This document shows positions 1 to 8,819 of a stretch of DNA of 46,332 nucleotides, one piece after another (position 1 is the first letter of the stretch; every line of letters begins with the position of its first letter). Location of the stretch: assembly GCA_036676355.1 (NCBI GenBank), contig JAKFDA010000026.1, positions 1-46,332 of the forward strand, given 5' to 3'. This DNA comes from ZC4RG42 sp036676355. Lineage in GTDB: Bacteria; Pseudomonadota; Gammaproteobacteria; Burkholderiales; SG8-39. The notes beneath the pieces were generated by a model. The model was not told where the DNA came from. It saw nothing but the letters and a program-made list of their open reading frames with translations, and searched no databases. Made by a program: the position numbers and the translations under genes.

Positions 1-76
<76 letters not shown>

Positions 77-109
77 CTGCGTGGACTCACCCGGACGGGC
101 GAGCGGCGG

Positions 110-118
110 ATTATAGCA
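110..118 (-). promoter_or_regulatory. extended -10 promoter for tRNA-Thr
   Basis: The minus strand reads TGC-TATAAT, a full extended -10 element (TGn plus a perfect TATAAT). It lies about 34 nt upstream of the mature tRNA 5' end. The bases just after it are very GC-rich (CCGCCGC), which is the discriminator type of stringently controlled stable-RNA promoters. No good -35 hexamer is seen, as is usual when an extended -10 is present. Confidence 0.6.
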
Positions 119-148
119 GGCAAATAATGTCATGCGGAGGAGCCTACA

Positions 149-175
149 AGGGAGAGGCAGAGCTGCCCTCTCCCT
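149..175 (-). terminator. hairpin after pilY1
   Basis: An imperfect inverted repeat (left arm AGGGAGAGGCAG, right arm CTGCCCTCTCCCT, one bulged C) starts 8 nt beyond the pilY1 stop codon and lies before the tRNA promoter. The stem is strong, but only a few T residues follow it on the minus strand, so termination efficiency is uncertain. Confidence 0.45.
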
Positions 176-183
176 GCCTTTGT

Positions 184-3100
184 TTACAACATTAACTCGC
201 GCCACGATATGCGCCGTGAGTTCGGCAACACCTTGACAGGGACCTCGATCGAGACCGTCGTCGCATCGGATTTACGAGCCAGCGCACGAACTTTTCCGCT
301 TGGCAGTTTCACCAAAACAGCTCGGCTGGCAAGCGCATCGCCAAGAGACATTCGCGACCAGGCGACGGTGGAATTTTCAAGGAAGCCGCCGGATCTATAG
401 TCCAGCACGTTGAAAAAACTCTTGCCCCCCGGAAGGCACGGATCAGCATTCGGAATGTTGGAAGTAAATGCAAGCGCGTTGAACGCCAGCGCCGGATGCG
501 TATTGATTCGTTCGCCCGTAACCGGCATGTCGATATACCACCCCTTTTTTGTGCCAATGGCATTGGCGCTCGCTATCTGTTCTCCAGCCGCATTCACCGA
601 AAACGTCTGTTCCTGCAAATCGAGTCGCACGTCACCGATCACAGCATTGGTTCCCGATGGGGTGCTCAAATCGTCGATCATTCCGTACATGGTCTGTGTT
701 TGCGTGGCATGGCTGTTCGCGCCACTGACGCCAGCGATGTCGCTGTCTCCCATATATTGCCCGGTGCCGACATACACCATACGTTTGAAAACGCCGTCGA
801 TCTTCGGCTTCGCCAATTGCGGCTCGGTCGTGATCGGCTGTGGAGCACCCGTACCATCCTTAAGTGTCGCAAGCTTCGCGATCTTCCATTGATTGGTATT
901 CGAACTGGTCAGATCGAAGCGCCAGACATTTCCTTTCAGGTCGCCGCCGTAAACGTACTCTACCGTGGCATCGAAGTCTTCCGCTTCGACATACCCGCTG
1001 ATATGTGCGAGGCCGCTCGGGTCACTCGCGGTTCCGACCCCGGTACTGATCGCCTTGATCAACTCACCGGTTCTGGCATTCAGGACAAACAAATAGCCCT
1101 TGCCATCGCCGCCGGAATCGCCGACGTTCGTGCCGTTGTTATAGCCGGACGTAACGAGTACAACCCAGCCGCTCGCCTTGGTCTTCACGATGACCGGCTT
1201 GCCAAAGCTGTAACCGATATTGGCCTTGAGCGTGGCGTCCGTCGCGCTGTTGGGAAATTCCCACAACACCTTGCTTGCGATTTGCGCCTCGCTACCCGTG
1301 GTGGTCGTCAGATCCAGAGCGTAATAGCCTCGCCCGCCCTTACCCAAGCCGCCAACCACGATGGTCCGCCAATCCGGCGCTGCATTGCCCGATTTGCCGA
1401 CGGTTTTGGCGAAATCCACATCCCGGAAGCGCGGCGTGCCATCGACATAGTACTTGTGCGTAAAGCCGGTTTTCAGACTTAGATTATTGAGCGATCCCAT
1501 AACAAGATTCGGCACGTAGGCCCATTCCTCCGCGCCCGTCGCCGCATTGAAAGCGTGCAGCATCCCATCGTTCGCGCCTTGCAAAACCACCTTTGTGCGA
1601 TCCTTGCTGGCCGTCTTGAAATCACCATAGCCGGCGTCACCATACTTGGCCATTGGCTCTCGGATGACCACCGGTTCCGCGTTGACGATATCGCCGAGCA
1701 GATGCGCCCTCGAACGATAAGTGCCCGATAATTCGCCGCTGCGTTCACCCCGCAAGTACGCCACGACGTCCGCGCCGTCCGAGGGTCCCGGAGGCGTTAC
1801 GGCCGTATTGAGCAACACCTGTTGCGCGGCGCTCAGTTTCGTAGTGGTGGCAGCGCTCGTGGGCTGAAACTGGATTCCTTGATCAGCACCCGATACGCCG
1901 GAATAGCTGACGATATTTCGGCTCGAAGGTGTCCGGCTATCGAGTAGCGACTGTGCCGACGGCGCCCAAATCGGCGCATTCTGATCCGGCTCGCCGGTGG
2001 TAAGACTCAACGGAAAGGCCTGCAAGTCGCCGGTCCAGGTTCCGGAATCGTACTTCGACGCATACGAAGCGTTGTCGCCGCCGACAACGTTTGCGTTGGC
2101 AACCGCAACTGCCGCCGCCGCACCCGTTCTACTGGCGATATCGTTCAGCGCGACACTAAGAGAATTGGAAAATTTCTCCGGATCGGCGGCACTGAAAAAT
2201 CCGCCACGCCCGTTGATGGCCGCATGCGCAAGATCGTCGGTCTTGTTGATCTCCTTGGTGGTCGGATCCGGCCAGGTGATATCGGGTGGAGTAGCCCCAA
2301 ATGCGGACTCTATGGTTGATGCCGATACCGAGCCTGTTACACCGAGACCCACCGTAAACGTCGTGACATGCTGCCAGAACGCGGGATCTTTACTGTTCGT
2401 CGGAACGTTGTTGTCTAGATCGGTGCGTAGATCCCGCTTCCAGTAGTACATCGCCACATCGGCCAGCGTATCGCTATAGGCGTCGCTATACGGAGTTGAG
2501 GCAGTGTATTGATAAGTGGTCGAGGATTCAGGCGGCGCCTTCGTAATCACCACGCCGTTCTGGTTGTCCACGTTCTGGCGCGCGTCGCTGGTCCTGGCGC
2601 GATATTTGTCCTCGCCTCCCGACCAATAGCCGTCTGTCATCAGAATATGGTAGTTGGGTCGACACGAGTGCTGCGTGCCGCCGCCTACGCCGGGATTTGT
2701 GCCCCACGGCCCCTTCGAATCGGTGCGACTGAAATACTGACCGACGTCGTCAGCCGCGCGACGTAGCGGCGTTCCCTCCGCGGGGATCGCGTGACCGTAT
2801 AGGTCATTGAAAAACTGTGTACGTGCGGTGCTATCAAACGCCCTCACCCCTCTAATGATTGAACCAGGGCTCGACACACCGTCAATGGTTGTCGATCCTT
2901 TATTGATCGCCGCAAAGCCTACGCGCGGATTCGTGCCGACCTTGCTGAACGCGCGCCCAATGCCGGCTCGTGCAGCAAGCGCACGCGAACGATAGTACTG
3001 GAACCAGTTTGCGAAATTCTTGACCTCATCCTCCTTGGTCCGCACCTTCCCGCTCGGGCTCGTAAATGTGGTGGAAGCCAGCGTTGCGGATGTGATCTGC

Positions 3101-3768
3101 ACCTTCGTATAGTTCGAAGCGCTCTTCTTGTCGCCATTTCCTTTATATACATAATACGTTATTGGCCAATACGTCCGTTTGCACGACGTACACTCATTGT
3201 CTTTCTTGGAAAGATCTGAAGGATCGCCGGAGTCTTTAGTAAACCAACTTGCGGTATTTAGCGGATCGCCGTCGCCATCATCCTGATCGTCAGCGAGCAA
3301 GTTCAGATTACCGGCCGTCGGCTTTTCCGGATTGAAATACGCTTTGCCTGGCTCGGCAGGGCTTCTTAACGAACCATCTGCATTGACCCAAGGGTGGTAA
3401 TCGATATCGGGGTTATAGAAGAGCTTGTTGTTTGTCGAAGATCGTACATAGAAATTGTGGACGTTATCCGCGTCAAAATTCGCCACGTCATTGCCATACA
3501 TTCCGCCTGAATCGTCGTTGTATACCTTGTCCGGATGCGGGAAAAGATATTCCGCGTAAGGGAGATCCGTCTCGGAAATAAATTCGAACTGCATTGAACC
3601 CGAGTCATCCAGCGTGAACATGATGTTCGCCGCCACCTGATTTTTCACCGCCATCGGTACGTCGGCGATATCCGTCGAGGCCGCATATCCGCCCTGCGCG
3701 AACTGCATCAAAATGAGCGCACCTGCAGCCGCCAGCGCTTGCTTGTGCAGAAGTCCGTTTTTGTTCAT
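184..3768 (-). CDS. pilY1: PilY1, type IV pilus tip adhesin/assembly protein
   Basis: Large secreted protein (about 1,194 aa) that caps type IV pili and primes assembly with the minor pilins. A signal peptide (hydrophobic about residues 11-24, then AQGGYA) precedes a von Willebrand A-like domain. Its MIDAS is complete: DDSGS at 54-58, a downstream GTPL threonine and an ILMTDG aspartate. An acidic Asp/Gly loop at about 160-168 resembles a calcium site, and a CxxC lies at about 193-196. The C-terminal half has the PilY1 beta-propeller signatures QGANDGMLHAFN and YGGDLKGNVWRFDL. ATG at 3768 is chosen because GGGGA sits 6 nt before it; an in-frame ATG at 3774 abuts the same Shine-Dalgarno sequence. 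Last gene of the minor-pilin operon, 28 nt after pilX. Confidence 0.95.
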   Translation of the reverse strand: MNKNGLLHKQALAAAGALILMQFAQGGYAASTDIADVPMAVKNQVAANIMFTLDDSGSMQFEFISETDLPYAEYLFPHPDKVYNDDSGGMYGNDVANFDADNVHNFYVRSSTNNKLFYNPDIDYHPWVNADGSLRSPAEPGKAYFNPEKPTAGNLNLLADDQDDGDGDPLNTASWFTKDSGDPSDLSKKDNECTSCKRTYWPITYYVYKGNGDKKSASNYTKVQITSATLASTTFTSPSGKVRTKEDEVKNFANWFQYYRSRALAARAGIGRAFSKVGTNPRVGFAAINKGSTTIDGVSSPGSIIRGVRAFDSTARTQFFNDLYGHAIPAEGTPLRRAADDVGQYFSRTDSKGPWGTNPGVGGGTQHSCRPNYHILMTDGYWSGGEDKYRARTSDARQNVDNQNGVVITKAPPESSTTYQYTASTPYSDAYSDTLADVAMYYWKRDLRTDLDNNVPTNSKDPAFWQHVTTFTVGLGVTGSVSASTIESAFGATPPDITWPDPTTKEINKTDDLAHAAINGRGGFFSAADPEKFSNSLSVALNDIASRTGAAAAVAVANANVVGGDNASYASKYDSGTWTGDLQAFPLSLTTGEPDQNAPIWAPSAQSLLDSRTPSSRNIVSYSGVSGADQGIQFQPTSAATTTKLSAAQQVLLNTAVTPPGPSDGADVVAYLRGERSGELSGTYRSRAHLLGDIVNAEPVVIREPMAKYGDAGYGDFKTASKDRTKVVLQGANDGMLHAFNAATGAEEWAYVPNLVMGSLNNLSLKTGFTHKYYVDGTPRFRDVDFAKTVGKSGNAAPDWRTIVVGGLGKGGRGYYALDLTTTTGSEAQIASKVLWEFPNSATDATLKANIGYSFGKPVIVKTKASGWVVLVTSGYNNGTNVGDSGGDGKGYLFVLNARTGELIKAISTGVGTASDPSGLAHISGYVEAEDFDATVEYVYGGDLKGNVWRFDLTSSNTNQWKIAKLATLKDGTGAPQPITTEPQLAKPKIDGVFKRMVYVGTGQYMGDSDIAGVSGANSHATQTQTMYGMIDDLSTPSGTNAVIGDVRLDLQEQTFSVNAAGEQIASANAIGTKKGWYIDMPVTGERINTHPALAFNALAFTSNIPNADPCLPGGKSFFNVLDYRSGGFLENSTVAWSRMSLGDALASRAVLVKLPSGKVRALARKSDATTVSIEVPVKVLPNSRRISWRELML

Positions 3769-3796
3769 CGTCATTCCCCGCTTTCGGTCTCGACGC

Positions 3797-4480
3797 CTAA
3801 TACGTCACGATCGCCTGCACCATGCTCACTGTATTGCGGGGCCCGGCGACCCGCACCGTCACCCGGTAGTACAGCGAGTCCGCACCGCTAAAGACCGATT
3901 CATGCGTCTTCTTGGTTCCCGTATCTCCCGCCACATCATCGAAAAAACAGTTTTGCTGCACATCTGTAACCGGAGCGGGCCCCAGACAAAGCCGGTCGAT
4001 CACGACACGAACGTCGTTGCCCTCCATGGTTGAAATAACGGGAACGCTGCTCCAGTCGATCGGGGTTGCCGTGCCGTTAACACCCTGCTCTTTCGTCGTC
4101 GGCACACCGCGAGAATCGACTTGTCGCCGGGTCGCGTAATACCAATACTTGTTTGTCGTTACGGAGGGGGCCTGTATATAGTTGGCGTCCAGGCTGTTTT
4201 GCGTGACCCACCCCAAGGCCTCCATAGCCGCTTCGACCCCCAAATCGGCCGCATTGATCGTGCTTTGCTTGAATGCAAGATTGCCGGCGATGATGTTGCC
4301 CGTGTCCACCGAACGCACCAGCGCGACTGCGGCCAGCGAGAGTGCAACCAGGACAATCAGCGCGATAAACAACACGACCCCGCGCTGCGCACGGTGAAAT
4401 CCGCTTCGGCACTTATCCAACGCAAATGCCGCGCAACCCGGTTGTTCGCCGCGCGAGTCGCGCATGGCTAAATTTTCCAT
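3797..4480 (-). CDS. pilX: PilX minor pilin-like protein
   Basis: About 227 aa. After a basic N-terminal stretch comes the PilX_N signature: QRG at 32-34 followed by one long hydrophobic helix (GVVLFIALIVLVALSLAA) and the conserved GNIIAGNLAFKQ segment. The remainder is a polar globular domain. PilX-type proteins join PilV, PilW and PilE in the priming complex that carries PilY1 at the pilus tip. The ATG at 4480 overlaps the end of pilW by 13 nt, indicating translational coupling; an ATG at 4465 is an alternative start. The N-terminal extension before the hydrophobic segment is longer than a typical prepilin leader, so the shorter start may be the real one. Confidence 0.88.
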   Translation of the reverse strand: MENLAMRDSRGEQPGCAAFALDKCRSGFHRAQRGVVLFIALIVLVALSLAAVALVRSVDTGNIIAGNLAFKQSTINAADLGVEAAMEALGWVTQNSLDANYIQAPSVTTNKYWYYATRRQVDSRGVPTTKEQGVNGTATPIDWSSVPVISTMEGNDVRVVIDRLCLGPAPVTDVQQNCFFDDVAGDTGTKKTHESVFSGADSLYYRVTVRVAGPRNTVSMVQAIVTY

Positions 4481-5529
4481 ATGACGTTTCTCAGCGGGAC
4501 GGTTGTTTGATATACCTTGTAGCGGTAGTGGCGTGCGTCCGCGTCCAACTCCAAAGCGCCGCCATCAGCCACGGTGCCGCCTGGCCAAAGCGTCAAGGTG
4601 GCCGGACTCACTTCTTCCTTTTCGAACTGCCCGCTCCGCGCCACCATCGCGAGCCGCACGGCCAGAACTTCAGTCTGAGACGCGGGATCGGTCGTGTCGA
4701 AAACGTCTGAGTAGCCGTCGTTGTCGCTATCGCGTCCGTACTGCGCCCTGATTGCGATGATGTCGGCCACGAGCGCAACCGGATTCGTCGCGCTATCGGG
4801 TCGTATCAAGTCGCGCACCATTAACGTATCGTTCTGAACGAAATACTCCAGGTGCACCATCGTCCCCATATTGGTCAATCGCGCGCCGGTGCCATAGCCA
4901 CCTGAAGGAAATATGTTGTGTCCGCCGGGAGGGTTGTAGACGTAAGCGCCTCCGGGGTTGTGCTGCAGATTCCATGTCGTAGCGGTCTTCTGCCCGTTCT
5001 GACTTGCTTGCACGATGGAGCAGTTTTTAGGCGGCTCGGAAATGAGCACCAACTCGCCTTGCAGGAAGCCATCGCCATTTTTGATGTTAAGGATCGCGGA
5101 AGAATCCGGCATCGGCGAGGTGATGGTCGTCGGAATATTTCCGTATGCCGAACCGCTGTAAAGAATCGTGACCTTGTCCGTTCCGCCGGCTGGGTTGTCT
5201 TTCTCGATCAAAACCGGCCATGGTTTCAATGTGAAGTCTTGAGGTGACGCGTTCTCGTTATATGCGTTAATGCTGGTACAACCCAGCCCGACCAATCCGA
5301 GGCCCGATACGCGAAGTTGCCTTTCAAGCGCAAACAAAGCCACCAACCCATTTTCCTGTGCCCCTGCCACACCCGTGGTTGTCCGCTTTTGTCCCTCGTA
5401 AACAAGAAACACCTGCATGATCACCAGGATGCCGATCATGCCGATAACAACCGCTACCATGATCTCGACCAGACTGAGCCCACGTTCAGCTTTTCGGACG
5501 CGCAGTACGTTCATACACTCGTCTTTCAC
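4468..5529 (-). CDS. pilW: PilW minor pilin-like protein
   Basis: 353 aa from a GTG start whose GTGA overlaps the pilV stop. A second candidate is the ATG at 5514, giving a 12-residue leader MNVLRVRKAERG. The type III prepilin cleavage motif is clear: RG before LSLVE, with Glu at +5, then the hydrophobic helix IMVAVVIGMIGILVIMQVF. PilD would cut after the Gly and N-methylate the Leu. Family knowledge places PilW in the minor-pilin tip complex with PilX, PilV and PilY1. It follows pilV directly and overlaps pilX, so the four genes are one transcriptional and translational unit. Confidence 0.9.
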   Translation of the reverse strand: MKDECMNVLRVRKAERGLSLVEIMVAVVIGMIGILVIMQVFLVYEGQKRTTTGVAGAQENGLVALFALERQLRVSGLGLVGLGCTSINAYNENASPQDFTLKPWPVLIEKDNPAGGTDKVTILYSGSAYGNIPTTITSPMPDSSAILNIKNGDGFLQGELVLISEPPKNCSIVQASQNGQKTATTWNLQHNPGGAYVYNPPGGHNIFPSGGYGTGARLTNMGTMVHLEYFVQNDTLMVRDLIRPDSATNPVALVADIIAIRAQYGRDSDNDGYSDVFDTTDPASQTEVLAVRLAMVARSGQFEKEEVSPATLTLWPGGTVADGGALELDADARHYRYKVYQTTVPLRNVIWKI

Positions 5530-6026
5530 GGTTCCGTGCCATTGATTTGAGCGACGGCAACGTAGCTGTGCGCGGTGGCCTCGTCAGGCTCCTTCCAGCA
5601 CAACGTCACCGTCACGATATTGTCGCCGTCGATAGTGATCTGCTGCATGTCGGCATCGGCGCCGGGCAAGGTGGCCGCTACCGTTCCGCCACTGTTCACG
5701 TCACCCAGCCAAGTCGTCACATTGGCGTTGCTCGATGCGCTTCCGCTAAATGAACACATCCCGTCCTTGGTCGGGTAATGCGCGTACGCAGGGAGGTTGG
5801 TCGGATTCTCCATCCACATCCTGGCGATGATCTGGTTTGCCAGGAACGCAGCATCGGCGCGATATTTCGCGTCAGCGGTGTTCTTGATTGCGACGGCCTG
5901 CAAAGCAACCAGCGCAAGAATACCCATCGAAAACAAAAGAATTCCGATCAGCGCTTCCAGGAGCATGACCCCGCGCTGTTGCAAGACGAGACGCCCAGTC
6001 TTCCCGTTTTGAATTTTTGCTCTCAT
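5526..6026 (-). CDS. pilV: PilV, minor pilin
   Basis: 166 aa from ATG 6026. The prepilin peptidase motif is QQRG before VMLLE (Glu at +5), followed by the hydrophobic helix ALIGILLFSMGILALVALQAVA and the PilV-typical NTADAKYRADAAFLANQI segment. The frame stays open upstream of 6026, but that part overlaps fimT and has no pilin character, so the start next to the leader peptide is preferred. No strong Shine-Dalgarno sequence precedes it; it starts 7 nt after the fimT stop, and translational coupling is likely. Minor pilin of the tip complex. Confidence 0.9.
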   Translation of the reverse strand: MRAKIQNGKTGRLVLQQRGVMLLEALIGILLFSMGILALVALQAVAIKNTADAKYRADAAFLANQIIARMWMENPTNLPAYAHYPTKDGMCSFSGSASSNANVTTWLGDVNSGGTVAATLPGADADMQQITIDGDNIVTVTLCWKEPDEATAHSYVAVAQINGTEP

Positions 6027-6033
6027 AGCGGCG

Positions 6034-6669
6034 TCAGCACTTTCTCGAATCGGCGGAATCAGTGACTTTCGGGTCGCACATACGGACCTGACCGCCTCGC
6101 ATGACGGTGATTTGCAAGCAACGCATTTCCCCTGGCGTTGCCGCATGCTGACAAGCGCCACTTGCCGAACTGATTTCTGCTTTGACTTCGGTATGGCTGG
6201 TGATAAGCGCGCCGCCATTCGAAACGGCGGCGACCTGCCCCAGTCCGTCGAAGATCAAAGAATCGACTGCAGAATAGCCGCCGCCATTGGCTCTCTGGAG
6301 CGTTACTAAAGCACCATTGCCTGCGACCGGTGCCGCTTGAATATAATCGGCGGATGAATAAGCGCCCCCATTTTGAAACACTCTCAAAAACCAGTTGTTT
6401 CCGGTACTGGACGGGGTCGCCGAATTGACGTTCGTCGCATTCGGCGCCGCATTCGTCAACGTGAACACCGTCGAGGTATTGCGACGCACTGCCTCCGCCC
6501 GGGCCAGTTGCAGCCCGTTCTGAAGCGCTTCCGCAGCACTGCGAATGCGCGTGTTCTGCAGCCACACGGTAAAGCTCGGCATTCCGAATGTGAGGAGCAT
6601 GGCGACAAGCGTGAGGCCGATCATCAACTCGATGAGAGAGAAGCCTTGCTGACGATGACGGATCAACAT
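6034..6669 (-). CDS. fimT: GspH/FimT-family minor pilin
   Basis: 211 aa. The start at ATG 6669 is supported by AAGGCGG placed 3 nt before it and gives a short leader MLIRHRQQG followed by FSLIELMIG, a canonical prepilin cleavage site with Glu at +5. The long N-terminal helix leads into RIRSAAEALQNGLQLARAEAVRR, the conserved FimT/GspH region. The gene overlaps the end of pilE by 7 nt. FimT/FimU proteins are minor pilins that help initiate the pilus; some FimT homologues bind DNA during natural transformation, but nothing seen here shows whether this one does. Confidence 0.88.
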   Translation of the reverse strand: MLIRHRQQGFSLIELMIGLTLVAMLLTFGMPSFTVWLQNTRIRSAAEALQNGLQLARAEAVRRNTSTVFTLTNAAPNATNVNSATPSSTGNNWFLRVFQNGGAYSSADYIQAAPVAGNGALVTLQRANGGGYSAVDSLIFDGLGQVAAVSNGGALITSHTEVKAEISSASGACQHAATPGEMRCLQITVMRGGQVRMCDPKVTDSADSRKC

Positions 6670-7100
6670 TGGCCGCCTTTTCTGATTACCCAACAACTGG
6701 CGTTTCCGGTCCAGCCCGCCTCGGCCGCAGCGGAGCCCGACGTAATCGATGTCGCCTGACTATTGTCTTGATCGACCGTATAAACGAACCCGCCCATACC
6801 GCCTGCCGCATTTCCGGTTGCGTTCGCTGTAAACGCAGTCGCCGTTGCCACAGAGCAGCTCAGCGTGAAATATTTGATGGAAGGAGGCGCCGTACAGACC
6901 GGCGCGTCGACATAGGTGCGATTGTCTTGAAAATACTGCTCCAGCTTCACGCGCATATCCGCAAGCGCGGCGGTGGCTTCGGAAATCTTTCCTCGCGTTA
7001 TGTAGTCGCGGTAAGAAGGAAGCGCGATGCTCGCAAGAATCGCAACGATGGCGACGGTCACCATCAATTCAATCAAGGTAAAACCGCTTTGCTGTTTCAT
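6663..7100 (-). CDS. pilE: PilE-type type IV pilin (minor pilin)
   Basis: 145 aa with the shortest leader of the cluster, MKQQSG, followed by FTLIELMVTVAIVAILASIA, the standard type IV pilin N-terminus with Glu at +5. The next segment (PSYRDYITRGKISEA) is typical of PilE. Four cysteines lie in the C-terminal domain (VCTAPP, LSCSV, ASCWV and the terminal GGQC); the last pair could close the D-region disulfide. A good Shine-Dalgarno (AAGGTGGGGA) precedes ATG 7100. It is the first gene of the operon pilE-fimT-pilV-pilW-pilX-pilY1. From its position it is more likely a minor pilin of the tip complex than the major pilin. Confidence 0.9.
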   Translation of the reverse strand: MKQQSGFTLIELMVTVAIVAILASIALPSYRDYITRGKISEATAALADMRVKLEQYFQDNRTYVDAPVCTAPPSIKYFTLSCSVATATAFTANATGNAAGGMGGFVYTVDQDNSQATSITSGSAAAEAGWTGNASCWVIRKGGQC

Positions 7101-7131
7101 TCCCCACCTTCTTCTTAACGTTGGTTAGCGC

Positions 7132-7146
7132 GCAAAGATCGTGCGG
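7132..7146 (-). promoter_or_regulatory. possible sigma54 promoter of the minor-pilin operon
   Basis: The minus strand reads CCGCACG-ATCT-TTGC. Against the sigma54 consensus TGGCACG-N4-TTGC it keeps GCACG and TTGC with exact spacing, but the -24 GG dinucleotide is CG. The predicted transcript start would be about 20 nt upstream of the pilE ATG. The mismatch falls in a key base, so this is a candidate only. No good sigma70 promoter was seen in 7101-7353, the 253-bp gap between ispH and pilE. Confidence 0.3.
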
Positions 7147-7353
7147 CTCTGCCCCGTAGCGCGATTTTCCATGCACGAAGAAGCAGGACATCGCGCCGCC
7201 CGACAAGCGGCCATCATTGAACGACGGAAGGGATAGCGCGGGCAGAAACTAAAGTCGCGATGTGACAAACGCCACACGGCCTGAGGAGGCAATGAGTAGA
7301 TACGGCTAGTCGGCGTTCGCCGTTATGGAAGTGGGATGCAAAAGAAAGGGGGA

Positions 7354-8289
7354 CTACTCAGCGCGTGAAAGCGTCAACCCTTTCGGCAACGGAAACGCAA
7401 CGTTTTCTTCCACGCCGTCCAGTTGCGCGACGCGTTGTACGCCGAGTTCCTTGAGGCGTTCGATCACTTGCGCCACAAGCACTTCCGGGGCTGATGCGCC
7501 CGCGGTGATGCCGATACGCTGCTTGTCGGCGACCCATTCCGCCTTGATCTGATCGGCGTGATCGACCATGTAGGCCGGCACACCCATGTTCTGCGCCACT
7601 TCGCGCAGACGGTTGGAATTGGAGCTATTGGGCGAGCCGACCACAATCACGACATCGCTCCTGGGCGCCATGAATTTCACCGCGTCCTGACGATTCTGCG
7701 TGGCATAGCAGATGTCGTCCTTCTTTGGGCCGACAATCGCAGGGAAGCGTTGCTTCAGCGCATTCACGATGCTGGCGGCGTCGTCCACCGACAGCGTGGT
7801 CTGGGTCACGTACGCGAGGTGCGCTTCATCGTTCACCCGCAACGCCGCAACATCCTCCAGCGTTTCGACCAGATACATGCCGTCGCTCGCCTGACCCATG
7901 GTGCCTTCGGCTTCCGGGTGACCGCGGTGGCCGATCATGACGATCTCGCGACCCGCCTTCAGCATCTTCGCGACTTCCACATGCACTTTGGTTACCAGCG
8001 GACAGGTCGCATCGAACACCTTCAGTCCGCGCGCTTCGGCCTCGGCTTGCACCGCTTTGGAAACACCGTGCGCCGAGAAGATGACCGTCGCGCCGGCCGG
8101 CACTTCGTCGAGTTCGTCGACGAAGACCGCGCCTTTGCTGCGCAAATCCTCGACCACGAACTTGTTGTGCACGATTTCGTGCCGCACGTAGATCGGCGCG
8201 CCGTGCAGCGCGATGGCGCGCTCGACGATCGCGATGGCGCGTTCGACGCCGGCGCAGAAACCACGTGGATTGGCGAGCAGGGCTTCCAT
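7354..8289 (-). CDS. ispH: 4-hydroxy-3-methylbut-2-enyl diphosphate reductase
   Basis: 311 aa. IspH makes IPP and DMAPP from HMBPP in the last step of the MEP isoprenoid pathway, using a [4Fe-4S] cluster. All key residues are present: cluster cysteines C12 (RGFCAG), C96 (DATCPLV) and C194 (CYATQNR), and active-site H41, H74, H124 and E126, with the same numbering as E. coli apart from the third cysteine. The start is ATG 8289, with AGAGG 6 nt upstream; an in-frame TTG two codons earlier is less likely. It lies 17 nt after lspA and is the last gene of the ribF-ileS-lspA-ispH operon. dxs and ispA of the same pathway are at 25663-28454. Confidence 0.97.
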   Translation of the reverse strand: MEALLANPRGFCAGVERAIAIVERAIALHGAPIYVRHEIVHNKFVVEDLRSKGAVFVDELDEVPAGATVIFSAHGVSKAVQAEAEARGLKVFDATCPLVTKVHVEVAKMLKAGREIVMIGHRGHPEAEGTMGQASDGMYLVETLEDVAALRVNDEAHLAYVTQTTLSVDDAASIVNALKQRFPAIVGPKKDDICYATQNRQDAVKFMAPRSDVVIVVGSPNSSNSNRLREVAQNMGVPAYMVDHADQIKAEWVADKQRIGITAGASAPEVLVAQVIERLKELGVQRVAQLDGVEENVAFPLPKGLTLSRAE

Positions 8290-8306
8290 CTGCAACCTCT
8301 ATCTGT

Positions 8307-8819
8307 TCAGCGTCCGCCGGTCGGCGTCAACGGCCGACCTCGACGCGCGCTGCGAAAACTGTCGTAAATCAGCAAAGCGGCACCCGCGGTAATCGCCGAG
8401 TCGGCCAGATTGAAAGCCGGCCAGTGATAACCATAGGCGTGCAGCAGAAGGAAATCCACCACATGACCGAGCGCAACCCGGTCCCATAAATTTCCCAATG
8501 CGCCACCAAGAATCAACGCGAGACCCAGCGAAAAGAACCGTTCGCCCTGATGCTTGCGCAACAGATGAACAATGATCGCGGAGGCCACGACCGCCACCGC
8601 GATGAAGAACGCGCGCTGCCAGCCTCCCGCATCGGCCAGAAAACTGAACGCCGCGCCGCGGTTGAATACCAGCACCAGATCGAAAAACGGCGTGATGGTC
8701 CGGCTCTCGCCGGGCTCCAAGAGCGCCTCGATCCAGAGCTTGGTTGCCTGATCGGCGAACGCGATAGCGGTGGCCAGCACCAGCCACGGCAACCACTTGG
8801 GCAATGTTTCGTTAGGCAT
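8307..8819 (-). CDS. lspA: lipoprotein signal peptidase (signal peptidase II)
   Basis: 170 aa inner-membrane aspartyl protease that cleaves prolipoprotein signal peptides at the lipobox cysteine. Four hydrophobic segments are visible (about 10-26, 68-87, 95-112, 137-152). The catalytic dyad is D122 (GHVVDF) and D140 (FNLADS). The supporting conserved motifs are FNRGAAF (N53), GNLWDR (N110, R114) and N137. The ATG overlaps the end of ileS by 8 nt, so translation is coupled. Likely substrates in this window include the predicted lipoproteins at 21773, 33870 and 35515. Confidence 0.97.
   Translation of the reverse strand: MPNETLPKWLPWLVLATAIAFADQATKLWIEALLEPGESRTITPFFDLVLVFNRGAAFSFLADAGGWQRAFFIAVAVVASAIIVHLLRKHQGERFFSLGLALILGGALGNLWDRVALGHVVDFLLLHAYGYHWPAFNLADSAITAGAALLIYDSFRSARRGRPLTPTGGR

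Noticed and set aside
7311..7322. Small palindrome CGGCG-TT-CGCCG downstream of ispH
   Set aside because: Too short and without a T run, so not supported as the ispH terminator.
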